Positions 52,560 to 60,773 of a stretch of DNA of 64,000 bases are shown here, piece after piece. The stretch comes from Dehalococcoidia bacterium. Its GTDB lineage: Bacteria; Chloroflexota; Dehalococcoidia; Lucifugimonadales; Lucifugimonadaceae. The first letter of the stretch is position 1; every line of letters begins with the position of its first letter. The notes beneath the pieces are model-generated. The model saw only the letters and a program-made list of their open reading frames with translations. It was not told the DNA's origin and searched no databases. A program made the position numbers and the translations under genes. Where the stretch lies: contig JANQQP010000016.1 of assembly GCA_028285005.1 (NCBI GenBank), forward strand, positions 83,640 through 147,639. The letters run 5' to 3'.

Positions 52560-53844
52560 CGTCGGCGACGGCGGCTACGATCTCGGACCGGGCCACAGTC
52601 GTTCCCGTGACCGAAAGCTCCTCGTAGACCTTGCCTGCATAGCCGTCTGTGTAGTCCCACTGACTATCTTCCGGCCGCTCAATCAGAAGCAGTCTGCTGG
52701 CCTCAGCCGCGGCTTCGAGGTTGCGAAGGTTTCCAGGACCGACCGCCATCTCGCAGACGATCACCACATCGGCCTGCCTCACCAGTCGCCGGTGTGCAGC
52801 ATCCTGCTCAAGTGTGACGACCGAGAACGGAGGTGAGGAGATGTGGTCGATGCCGAGGCGCAGTGCGGTGTCGCGGTCGGCGTCTCCCTGGCCCAGGACA
52901 CAGGCTGACAGCGTGTGGCCTTCGATAGACAGTCTGTGCATCAGGTCTCGACCTGAACCGGCGCCACAGATCATGTGAACTCTAAGCGAGCGGTCACGGG
53001 ACTGCGTTTCGGAGTCGCCGGTCACACCAAGCACCGAGACCATTGGCCTGCCAGAGATTGGCTCCGGTTCCACTGCGGCATCGACAGAGAAGATGCTCTT
53101 GAGATTCGCCTGCGTGACAACTGTCCACGGATCACCCTCAGCCACCACTTCTCCCTCATTGAGCAGCATCAGCCGATCGCAGTGACGCGACGCCAGTGAC
53201 AGGTCGTGGAGCACGACCGCAACTGCAACGCCTCGATCGGCCTCTGCGCGTGCCGTCGCCATCGTCAGTAGCTGGTGCTGGAGGTCCAGGCTCGCGGTCG
53301 GCTCATCCAGTAGCAGCACATCGGCGTTTTGTGCCAGCAGACGAGCCAGTGAGACGCGCTGCTTCTCGCCTCCAGAAAGCGAACGCAGCCTTCGGTGCGC
53401 GAACTCCAGAGTTTCCGTCCGATTCATGGCGCTCTCTGCGAACTGGATGTCCGAGCGGCCTTCCAGCTTGAACCGGCCTATGTGCGGATACCGGCCCATG
53501 AGCACGAACTCGAGCGCTGTGAACGAGTGATCCGGGTTCAACTGGGGCATGTAGCCGACATGCCTGGCGCGCTCGGTGGCGGACAGTCTGTCGATCGGCG
53601 AGTCGTTGAGAGTGATGCTTCCGGAGTCGAGCCGGACCAGCGAGGCCATCGCTCGCAAGAGCGTCGTCTTACCGCTGCCATTGGGACCGACGATGCCGAC
53701 GATCTCACCCGGCGATACGCGAGCGTCGATGCCATTCAGCACGGTCTTCCCACTGAAACGCACAACAGCACCGTGCGCCTCCAGGACCGACTCTTTCAAG
53801 GAGTCGCTTGCCTGATCTATGGACGGCTCTGCCGTGGTGCTCAT
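52552..53844 (-). CDS. btuD: Corrinoid ABC transporter ATP-binding protein with C-terminal Rossmann-like domain
   Basis: This is a 430-residue protein. Residues 15-250 form a standard FecE/BtuD ATPase: Walker A VGPNGSGKTTLLRAM, signature LSGGEKQRVSLARLL, Walker B ADVLLLDEPTASLDLQ, H-loop VLHDLSLASRHCD. Residues 280-430 form an extra domain (VHMICGAGSGRDLMHRL, then ADVVIVCEMAVGPGN). Similar long BtuD proteins are known from halophilic archaea. The extra domain may bind a nucleotide or corrinoid; this is inference. The start overlaps the cobD stop by 4 nt. Last gene of the riboswitch operon. Confidence 0.88.
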   Translation of the reverse strand: MSTTAEPSIDQASDSLKESVLEAHGAVVRFSGKTVLNGIDARVSPGEIVGIVGPNGSGKTTLLRAMASLVRLDSGSITLNDSPIDRLSATERARHVGYMPQLNPDHSFTALEFVLMGRYPHIGRFKLEGRSDIQFAESAMNRTETLEFAHRRLRSLSGGEKQRVSLARLLAQNADVLLLDEPTASLDLQHQLLTMATARAEADRGVAVAVVLHDLSLASRHCDRLMLLNEGEVVAEGDPWTVVTQANLKSIFSVDAAVEPEPISGRPMVSVLGVTGDSETQSRDRSLRVHMICGAGSGRDLMHRLSIEGHTLSACVLGQGDADRDTALRLGIDHISSPPFSVVTLEQDAAHRRLVRQADVVIVCEMAVGPGNLRNLEAAAEASRLLLIERPEDSQWDYTDGYAGKVYEELSVTGTTVARSEIVAAVADAT

Positions 53845-54908
53845 AGCGCTTGCTCAAGACCTTTCATCAGCAGGTCCATCTCGTTCTGCTGACGAATGCC
53901 GACCCGAATGTAACCCGGCAAACCGAATGAGGTGCAATCTCTCACGCAATACCCTGACCGCAGAAGGCGGCCTCGGACAGCTTCTGCGTCGGTCACTTTG
54001 ATCAGCAAGAAGTTCGCGGAAGACGGAACATACGCCACATCTCGATCATTCAGCCACTCGGTCAGTCTCGTCCGCTGCTCCCTCACTATCCGTTGACCTT
54101 CTTCGATATGGCTTTCCAGCTCTGGGAGCAACTCAACCGCCACCTGGGCCGGCCCGTTTACGCTCCAGCTCGGCGTGATCGCACTGATCTCTTCAATCAG
54201 GTCCGGGCTACCGATGCCACAACCAACCCTGAGCCCCGGTATCGCCAGGCTCTTGGTCAGTGAGCGCAGGATCAGAACATTTGGAGACTCAAGAAGCTCA
54301 AGGCTGTCAACGGAATTATCCGAAAGCGAGGCGTAGGAATCGTCGATGACGAATATGCCGGACTCGTCCATGCGCTCGATGAGCGATCGAATCTGAGCTA
54401 TCGGCATCGTCGACCCTGTCGGATTGTTCGGATTGCAAAGGAAGACGATACCGGGGCGTTTCTGAGCGATCAGGTCGCCGATCTCATCGGTGTTCCAGGT
54501 GAACCCGTCGGCCCTTGACGATCGATGTTCGATCGATGCGATACCCGCGATATCGCATGCCGCTCTGTACTCGCCGAAGGTCGGCCCAAGGATCAGTGCA
54601 AGGTCAGTCGAGCTCGACCGCGCCTGGGCTATCAGGTGAATCAGCTGAGTGCTCCCATTGCCCAGCGTGACTCGCTGAACCGGCAGGTTGAGGTGTCTCG
54701 CCAGGGTTCGAGTCGCACTTGCAGCGTGAGGCTCCGGATAGTTGCCGATTGAGGAGACCGACAGGCATTCCAGGAGCTGATCCGGTGGTCCAAGAGGGTT
54801 CAGGCTCGAGCTGAAATCGATCACATCTTCTGGCTTCAGTCCCAGTTCGCTGATCTCAGTGAGGTCGATCCCACCATGCACAACTCTGGAATGTCTGGTC
54901 GTCGTCAT
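53841..54908 (-). CDS. cobD: Threonine-phosphate decarboxylase-like PLP enzyme
   Basis: This 355-residue fold-type I aminotransferase-like enzyme has the PLP-binding Lys in SLTKSLAIPGLRVGCG and supporting motifs FLCNPNNPTGS, VIDDSYASLS and LGNGSTQLIHLI. The family also includes histidinol-phosphate aminotransferase. Its place between cbiB and btuD in a cobalamin operon, with 4-nt overlaps to both, makes CobD the best call. CobD turns L-threonine phosphate into aminopropanol phosphate for attachment by CbiB. Confidence 0.85.
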   Translation of the reverse strand: MTTTRHSRVVHGGIDLTEISELGLKPEDVIDFSSSLNPLGPPDQLLECLSVSSIGNYPEPHAASATRTLARHLNLPVQRVTLGNGSTQLIHLIAQARSSSTDLALILGPTFGEYRAACDIAGIASIEHRSSRADGFTWNTDEIGDLIAQKRPGIVFLCNPNNPTGSTMPIAQIRSLIERMDESGIFVIDDSYASLSDNSVDSLELLESPNVLILRSLTKSLAIPGLRVGCGIGSPDLIEEISAITPSWSVNGPAQVAVELLPELESHIEEGQRIVREQRTRLTEWLNDRDVAYVPSSANFLLIKVTDAEAVRGRLLRSGYCVRDCTSFGLPGYIRVGIRQQNEMDLLMKGLEQAL

Positions 54909-55873
54909 ACCAGGATTCCGATGATTAAGAGGATGGCCGCGGTGAGTAGAACCCCCTGCACTGCGACCAGTTGAGATATCGAGATCGAGTCAAGGATGTG
55001 ACGAGATTTCGGGTCTGCGAACCCGGAACCTAGAACGTAGTGTCCTGACTTCTCCAGGCGGACCCGGAGCAGACCGCTCATGGCTGACATGGTCCAGCCT
55101 GCATTTGGGCTTGCCGTAAGCCCGCGGTCTCGCTTCGCGGTCGCGAGTCCAGATGAGAAATCCTTGCCTAGCGCCAGTCCGGCAATCAGCATGAACACGG
55201 TAGCGATTCTGGCAGGCACCAGGTTCACCAAGTCATCCAGTATCGCCGCGCTCTTGCCGTAGTACTCAAACTTCCCGCGGTATCCGACCATACTGTCCAT
55301 CGTGTTCACGGCTCGGTAGAGGAAAGCGCCCGGTATGCCGGCGAGCGCGAAAAACAGCCAGGGTGCGATGTATCCGTCAGTCGTGTTTTCAGCGACCGAC
55401 TCCAGCGCGGCCCCGACAATCTGAGGCTGCGACAGGTGCGAAGGATCGCGGCTGACCAGGTTGCGCAGGCTTTGCCGAGCCAGATCAAGATCCGGTTGCT
55501 GCAGCTGCCGATGTGTCTCCAACGCGGCTGTTCTCAGACCTCTCACCGTGAACGTTGTTCTCAGCATCAGTCCGCCGCCTATGACAAAGACCACCGGGTG
55601 AATCCACAGAAGAGCGGAGGCCGTGACGAGAGCGAAGAGCGTGCCCGATGAGGCAACGAGAATGGTCGACAGTAGGCCCATGAGGAGTTGAGTTCGCCGT
55701 CCTCCTCTCCGGAGCTTCCTTTCGAGGAAGGATGTCGAGTTGCCCATCCACACAACGGGATGAAACCGGTTAGGCGGCTCTGGTAGGAGCAGATCGATAG
55801 CAACTGCCACCGTAAGAACGCCGAGTGCAGGCAGCCAGCCGGGAGCCAGAACTGTTGTCAGTTCATCAATCAC
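54905..55873 (-). CDS. cbiB: Adenosylcobinamide-phosphate synthase
   Basis: This 322-residue membrane protein couples adenosylcobyric acid with aminopropanol (phosphate). Family marks are the N-terminal AVAIDLLLPEPPNRFHPVVWMGN, the VGAALESVAENTTDGYIAPWLFFALAGIPGAFLYRAVNTMDSMVGYR stretch, and NLVPARIATVFML. The gene uses a start 47 nt after the btuF stop on the same strand. With cobD and cobT/S/U it completes nucleotide-loop assembly from salvaged cobyric acid or cobinamide. No corrin-ring genes or CobA/BtuR adenosyltransferase are in the window. Confidence 0.93.
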   Translation of the reverse strand: MIDELTTVLAPGWLPALGVLTVAVAIDLLLPEPPNRFHPVVWMGNSTSFLERKLRRGGRRTQLLMGLLSTILVASSGTLFALVTASALLWIHPVVFVIGGGLMLRTTFTVRGLRTAALETHRQLQQPDLDLARQSLRNLVSRDPSHLSQPQIVGAALESVAENTTDGYIAPWLFFALAGIPGAFLYRAVNTMDSMVGYRGKFEYYGKSAAILDDLVNLVPARIATVFMLIAGLALGKDFSSGLATAKRDRGLTASPNAGWTMSAMSGLLRVRLEKSGHYVLGSGFADPKSRHILDSISISQLVAVQGVLLTAAILLIIGILV

Positions 55874-55920
55874 GAGTTGATCGCAGTTCGATGCAACAGC
55901 CTGGCTCCCGACTCACTTCG

Positions 55921-57051
55921 TTACGGGTGCGTGAATGGCAAGAAAGTCTCACCTTCAAACAGCTCCGGATAGAAGAGCTTTGCCGACTCTTCAATGCCAC
56001 GAACGTTCCAGTGCGAAAGCGTTGTGAAGAACGTCGGATCTCCGAAGTGGATGTTCCGGTTCCTGACGGCCGGTATGTCAGCAAGCGCAGGGTCTGCGTA
56101 CAGCTCTTCGGCGAACTCAAGCGCCGACTCTTCAGGCTGAGTCAGCAGAATGATGTCCGGCGCCATGGCTGCAATTCCCTCGATGCCGGTGCTCTGGTGT
56201 CCCTCGACACCGTCCGCTGCCGCAGCGTTGACCGCCCCGGCGGTCTCGATGATTCCGCCCTCTGTTGAGCCAGAACCGGCAACAAAGATGTCTGAATAGC
56301 GGGACATGGCAAGGACCCTGGGCTTCTCCGGGGCCGCAGAATCGACTCGACCGGAGACCAGTTCAACCCTCGCCGTCACCTCGTCTGCCAGCTCGATTGC
56401 CCGTTCTTCTTCACCCAGCATGTAACCGAGGAGAAGGATGTTTGGCACATTGCCCAGCGCCGAGTCCTCGAGATCGGCCTTGACGACGTCTATCCCGAGA
56501 TCGTTCAGCTGCTCAATCAGATCAGCTGACGTGAAGGCGGATGCAATCACAATCTCTGGGTCCAGCGAGATGATCTCTTCAGGATCGCGTCCGGCGTCTG
56601 GCGAGCCGACGAACTCCATGTACGAAGCAGACGTGCCCGGGTCCTTGAAGAAGCTCGCTGTCGCGACGAGTACATCTCCGCCCCGAAGCGCCGCAACGAT
56701 CTCGGCATGCCCGAGTGACAGGCTGTAGAGCCGTTCGGGCGCTGCGGCGATATCGATTCGGCCAATGCTGGTTTCGATCGATCGCGGCCAGTCGAAGTTT
56801 GTCGCATCGACTATGCCCGGGACTTCGGTGAACCTTTCGAACCCGCTCGGCAGGGCCGGAGCTTGAGTCGCTGTCGGCTCGGGAACGGGCGTCGCCGTCG
56901 GCTCGGGAGCTTGAGTCGCTGTCGGCTCGGGAATGGGCGTCGGATCTTCAGCGCTTGAGCATGCGACCGTGGCGATTGCTCCCAGCGCAAGCACAAGCGC
57001 CGCAAGGTTCAGCACCATAGACCGGCGGTAGTTTCGGATCGTTTCTAGCAT
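55921..57051 (-). CDS. btuF: Corrinoid ABC transporter substrate-binding lipoprotein, BtuF-like
   Basis: This 376-residue periplasmic-binding-type protein of class III has a lipobox near TVACSSAED, after a signal peptide (VLNLAALVLALGAIATV). A Pro-Glu-Thr repeat linker (PEPTATQAPEPTATPV) precedes the domain. Motifs include PERLYSLSLGHAEIVAAL, DPEEIISLDPEIVIAS and IEGIAAMAPDIILLTQ. The ATG at 57051 has GGAG 8 nt upstream; the longer open frame to 57267 belongs to overlap with btuC. It probably binds cobalamin or cobinamide, judged by the operon. Confidence 0.9.
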   Translation of the reverse strand: MLETIRNYRRSMVLNLAALVLALGAIATVACSSAEDPTPIPEPTATQAPEPTATPVPEPTATQAPALPSGFERFTEVPGIVDATNFDWPRSIETSIGRIDIAAAPERLYSLSLGHAEIVAALRGGDVLVATASFFKDPGTSASYMEFVGSPDAGRDPEEIISLDPEIVIASAFTSADLIEQLNDLGIDVVKADLEDSALGNVPNILLLGYMLGEEERAIELADEVTARVELVSGRVDSAAPEKPRVLAMSRYSDIFVAGSGSTEGGIIETAGAVNAAAADGVEGHQSTGIEGIAAMAPDIILLTQPEESALEFAEELYADPALADIPAVRNRNIHFGDPTFFTTLSHWNVRGIEESAKLFYPELFEGETFLPFTHP

Positions 57052-57073
57052 CAGGTGGTCTCCGTGGCGTAGA

Positions 57074-58177
57074 TCAGAGAAGCTCTGTCTGCCGCCTCTG
57101 CTTGATGAGTAGGAACAGGAAGAAAGGTGCGCCAGCCAGTGCTGTGATGATGCCAACCCGGATTTCAATGGGGCTGGCAACGTTGCGGGCGAGAGTGTCG
57201 GCCACCAGCAGGAACAGTCCGCCGCCCAGGGCGCTAAGCGGCACCAGGGCACGGTGGTCGGGTCCAATCAGAAGACGAATTGAGTGCGGCACGACAAGGC
57301 CAACAAAGGCGATCGTGCCGCTGAAGGCAACGGCCGTGCCGGTGACAAGCGCAGCAACGCTCATCAACAGTCCCCGCACGAAGCCAACCCGAACGCCGAG
57401 TGACCTCGCTTCGTCCTCGCCTACCAGGAGCAGGTTCAGGTCTCTCGCGAATGCGATCAGGACCACCGTGCCTGCCAGGACTATTGGCAGGACAATCCTT
57501 ACGGAGTTCCACCGCGCGTCCTCGAGGCCTCCCGCCAGCCAGAACACCATCTCCCGCTGAGCCTCCAGGTCGGAGGTGAGGATGATGATGGCTGAAGTGA
57601 TTGCTCCGAATAGCGAACTTACAGCGACTCCGGCCAGTAGCAGCGATGCCATGGAAACCCGGCCGCCGGCTGCGATGCCGACAGTGAAGACGGTGACCGT
57701 GGCCAACGAAGCTCCAATGAATGCGAACAGCGGCAGGAACAGTGTCGAGGTGGCAGCTAGTCCGGCGGCAATCGCGATGACCGCGCCGAGCGCGCCTCCA
57801 GCTGAAACACCGATGATCCCCGGGTCCGCCAGCGGGTTCCTGAACAGGCCCTGCATGGTCACGCCCGCTACGCCCAGTCCGGCTCCGACAGCGATCGCAA
57901 GTAGAGTCCTGGGAATGCGGATGTTCTCGATCACGGCCCGCTGAGTGTCGGAGGCCGATGAGTCTCCGATGCCCAACCACTCCAGGGCTACGGAAAGGAC
58001 GTCAGCCGGAGGAATGGCGACCGGACCTGTCGCAAGGGCAGTAAGTGAAACAGCAAGCAGTGTTGTACCGATCACCGCCGAGCCCACGAAGAGCCGGTTG
58101 ATGACCGATGATGCGGCCAGTGAGCCGCGTTGTTTCCGTACCGTAGTTCGCAGCACGCGAAAAACCCTGACGCTCAC
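57074..58177 (-). CDS. btuC: Corrinoid ABC transporter permease, BtuC-like
   Basis: This 367-residue FecCD-type permease has about ten transmembrane helices. Typical stretches are IRIPRTLLAIAVGAGLGVAGVTMQGLFRNPLADPGIIGVSAGGALGAVI, REMVFWLAGGLEDARW, and FSGTIAFVGLVVPHSIRLLIGPDHR, the coupling-helix region. GTG at 58177 is the best start, although no strong Shine-Dalgarno is seen. It is the first gene after the cobalamin riboswitch, and btuF follows after 22 nt. Siderophore permeases share the fold; context favours corrinoid. Confidence 0.9.
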   Translation of the reverse strand: MSVRVFRVLRTTVRKQRGSLAASSVINRLFVGSAVIGTTLLAVSLTALATGPVAIPPADVLSVALEWLGIGDSSASDTQRAVIENIRIPRTLLAIAVGAGLGVAGVTMQGLFRNPLADPGIIGVSAGGALGAVIAIAAGLAATSTLFLPLFAFIGASLATVTVFTVGIAAGGRVSMASLLLAGVAVSSLFGAITSAIIILTSDLEAQREMVFWLAGGLEDARWNSVRIVLPIVLAGTVVLIAFARDLNLLLVGEDEARSLGVRVGFVRGLLMSVAALVTGTAVAFSGTIAFVGLVVPHSIRLLIGPDHRALVPLSALGGGLFLLVADTLARNVASPIEIRVGIITALAGAPFFLFLLIKQRRQTELL

Positions 58178-58302
58178 GCCAGGGTCTGGAACTCTTGCAG
58201 GGAGGGCATGACCGGTTCAGATCACACTGCTGATCGCAGCTGCTCAGACCGAGAGCCCACCGGCGAGAGCCACTCCCTTAGGCGAGAAGCGGTCACTCAG
58301 CC

Positions 58303-58478
58303 TCTCGGGCAGGTCTCCTGGCTCTCGGCTCAAGCGTCTGTTCGCGCCTTCCCGTCCGGTTTGACCGGACAGTGGCAACTGCGGACAGACTCGCCGATCA
58401 CAGTGGCGCTACCGCAGCGGTGTCTCACCGCTTTCCCTTTTCACCGTTCGCCCTTCCTGAAGAAGCGAGCGGCACCCG
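58303..58478 (-). ncRNA. Cobalamin riboswitch (AdoCbl type)
   Basis: On the minus strand the leader shows the conserved order: GGTGCC-like start, GGTGAAAAGGGAA, a GCCACTGTGA core, a second GCCACTG, GGGAAGG, and the B12 box AGCCAGGAGACCTGCC at 58308-58323. It heads the operon btuC-btuF-cbiB-cobD-btuD and would shut it down when cobalamin is plentiful. About 125 nt separate the B12 box from the btuC start and hold the presumed expression platform. Confidence 0.92.
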
Positions 58479-58560
58479 GGAGGCATTGTCATTTCGACAG
58501 CGCAGGAATGATATGGGCCGCTGTAGACGATAGTCAACGCCAGGTTCCAGGGCGGGAAAG

Positions 58561-58587
58561 CAAAACGGCGGCGCTGTGCGCCGCCGT
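58561..58587 (-). terminator. Rho-independent terminator of the beta-hydroxyacid dehydrogenase gene
   Basis: A perfect 10-bp stem (ACGGCGGCGC) with a 3-nt loop is followed on the minus strand by TTTTGCTTT, about 20 nt after the stop at 58609. It lies just upstream of the riboswitch and insulates it. Confidence 0.85.
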
Positions 58588-58608
58588 CCAAGTTGCCAAC
58601 AGGTCAGG

Positions 58609-59502
58609 CTAGAACTTCTTGACCTCGACGCCGGACATTCGCTCGGGGAAGTGAAGGAACCCCGCGTGGTCCTCTTTGCCGTATCCCCACTCCATAAGCG
58701 CGCCCACGATCTGCTGCATCTGCGCTGTCATGACGAGCGGCACGTTGAGCGAGCTTGCCGCGGTCATTGCGTTGTTCAGGTCCTTGTAGTGCAGCTCAAT
58801 CCGGAAGCCAGGGTCGAAGTTGCGCTCGAACATCATCGGCGCCTTGGCGTTCATCACATTGCTGCCAGCCAGGCCGCCCTTGATCGCATCGAATACGGTC
58901 TCAGGGTTCACACCGGCTTTGGCGGCCAGTGTCATCGCCTCGGCGAGGCCCATGATGTTCGATGCCACACAGATCTGGTTCGCAAGCTTCACAACGTTGC
59001 CCGCGCCATGGCCGCCGCAAAGCACCGATGACTTGCCCATCACATCGAACAGCGGCTTGGCAGTCTCGAAATCGGAGGCGTTTCCGCCGACCATGATGGC
59101 GAGATCACCGGAGACTGCGAATGGCTCGCCGCCCGACACCGGCGCATCGAGGAAACCTACGCCCGCTTCGTCACATGCCGCGCCGGTCTTCTGCGAAGAG
59201 CCCGGCTCGATCGAACTCATGTCGATGATCAGGTCGCCCTTGCTGGCGCCCGAGAGCACTCCATTCTCGCCGAGGATGGCAGCTTCAGACTGCGGGCTGT
59301 TCTGCACCATGGTGACCACGATGCTGGACTTGCTTGCGACATCGGCAGGGCTTTCGGCTGCAGTGGCGCCTTCAGCAGCAAGCTCGTTGACGGGGTCCGG
59401 GAAGAGGTCGTAAACGGTCACCTCGTAGCCAGCCTTCATCAAGTTGCGGGCCATCGGCTTGCCCATGATTCCAAGGCCGACGAATCCAATCTTCTCTGCC
59501 AT
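58609..59502 (-). CDS. NAD(P)-dependent beta-hydroxyacid dehydrogenase (3-hydroxyisobutyrate dehydrogenase family)
   Basis: This 297-residue enzyme has the nucleotide motif IGFVGLGIMGKPMARNL at the N-terminus, the family stretch FLDAPVSGGEPFAVSGDLAIMVGG near residue 117, and the catalytic Lys in GAGNVVKLANQICVASN. The C-terminal all-helical domain is complete. Members oxidise 3-hydroxyisobutyrate, tartronate semialdehyde reductively, or related acids; the exact substrate cannot be told. A hairpin terminator follows. Confidence 0.9.
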   Translation of the reverse strand: MAEKIGFVGLGIMGKPMARNLMKAGYEVTVYDLFPDPVNELAAEGATAAESPADVASKSSIVVTMVQNSPQSEAAILGENGVLSGASKGDLIIDMSSIEPGSSQKTGAACDEAGVGFLDAPVSGGEPFAVSGDLAIMVGGNASDFETAKPLFDVMGKSSVLCGGHGAGNVVKLANQICVASNIMGLAEAMTLAAKAGVNPETVFDAIKGGLAGSNVMNAKAPMMFERNFDPGFRIELHYKDLNNAMTAASSLNVPLVMTAQMQQIVGALMEWGYGKEDHAGFLHFPERMSGVEVKKF

Positions 59503-59651
59503 CGTGTTCTCCGTTAGTGAGTACTGGTTTGCCTGGCGCGCGGCCCTGTCGTCAAAACAGGAGTTGGCCTGCGGGCGATCTTCAAATTGCGGCGCAGGGA
59601 ATCTTATCGCATCGCCGCGACCGTCGAGTCATTGGCGCCCCGCGTCGCCGC

Positions 59652-60434
59652 CTAGTCGTCTTCTTTCCAGAAGCGCTCTTCGATGAAGTGGAAGTCGGTC
59701 TCTTCAAACCGCGCCTTAACGTCCTCGATCATCTGCGGATGGCCGCAGGCGTACACGCAGGTCTCCGAGGGCTCGAGCCCCTTCTCGGCGACGTAGTCTT
59801 CAACAAGAGTGTTGATGCGGCCGGTTGCGCCGGTCCAGTCCTTATTCGGCTCCTCGGCAGGCCGGCTGACAGATGGCAAGAACTCGATGAAATCGTGCTT
59901 ATCGGCCAGTTCGTTGAGTTCTTCGTCGTAGCCGAACTCGTGCACGTAGCTGGCGCCTTCCAGCACGAAGAAGCGATGCTCGGAGCGAGGTATCTCCTGG
60001 TCCGCCAGCCACTCAGGATCGTTAAGGAACTTTCGCAGCATGCTCACGTACGGAACCGTCCCGGTTACGGTGCCTACCAGCACGTGATTCTTGTACGCGG
60101 GCTGAATGACGAAGATGCCCTTGGCCCGCGGTCGCAGGGTGACAGTTTCACCCACGCCCATCTCATAAAGAATTGGTGTCAGGTTGCCGTCTGGCGGCGG
60201 CACCAGTTCGACAAACAGCTCTATCTCCGGCTCGTCCGGCGACGAAACAATCGAATAAGGGCGCTCGATGCCGCCTGCTCCGATTGTGCAGTACTGGCCT
60301 GGCTTGAAGTCGAATGGCTGTTCCGGCTTGAGCCAGATCTTCCATAGATCGTGGGCAATGTCTTCACGGCGAGTTATCGTCGCTGTGGTGAACCTACCTT
60401 TGATGGCTGGCGTCTGACCTTGAGCTTGCGTCAT
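59652..60434 (-). CDS. Ferredoxin-NADP reductase-like FAD oxidoreductase
   Basis: This 260-residue flavoprotein has the FAD motif ERPYSIVSSP near residue 57 and a beta-barrel start ITRREDIAHDLWKIWL. The NAD(P) motif is VLVGTVTGTVPYVSML near residue 119, and CVYACGHPQMIEDV near residue 225. The last residues (FHFIEERFWKEDD) end like the short bacterial Fpr enzymes. A clean AGGAGACGACT precedes the ATG. It would pass electrons between NADPH and ferredoxin or flavodoxin. Divergent from the malic enzyme gene. Confidence 0.88.
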   Translation of the reverse strand: MTQAQGQTPAIKGRFTTATITRREDIAHDLWKIWLKPEQPFDFKPGQYCTIGAGGIERPYSIVSSPDEPEIELFVELVPPPDGNLTPILYEMGVGETVTLRPRAKGIFVIQPAYKNHVLVGTVTGTVPYVSMLRKFLNDPEWLADQEIPRSEHRFFVLEGASYVHEFGYDEELNELADKHDFIEFLPSVSRPAEEPNKDWTGATGRINTLVEDYVAEKGLEPSETCVYACGHPQMIEDVKARFEETDFHFIEERFWKEDD

Positions 60435-60773
60435 AGTCGTCTCCTGCTATGGCATCGTTCAGCGAACTGCACCTTACGACATTTTTCGCCTTCGAGTGAC
60501 GGAGATGTGCCCGTTTGCGGAAAGGTGCGTTTTGCTGCCACGTGTGATCCGTTCCGTGCGGCGAAATGGAGCCTACTTGGTCATGCAGGCAAGGCGGCCC
60601 GTGCAATAGTGCGGTGCTAAGATTGGCCCGAACTGCGATCTAGAGTGGCCGGAGTTGCTGTGGGGCAGTGAATTCGCCCTGATTCCAGCACCTCCCGCTC
60701 AACGAGAACCATCTACTGCCTTCCCACAACGCCGGACCCGCGTGGGGAGCTGCTTTCCAAGGAGATGTTCAGC
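60435..60773. other. Divergent promoter region, no gene seen
   Basis: These 339 nt separate the reductase and malic enzyme genes. I see no convincing coding frame. GCTAAGATTGG near 60614 could be a -10 for the malic enzyme side. No riboswitch motif was recognised. Confidence 0.5.
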
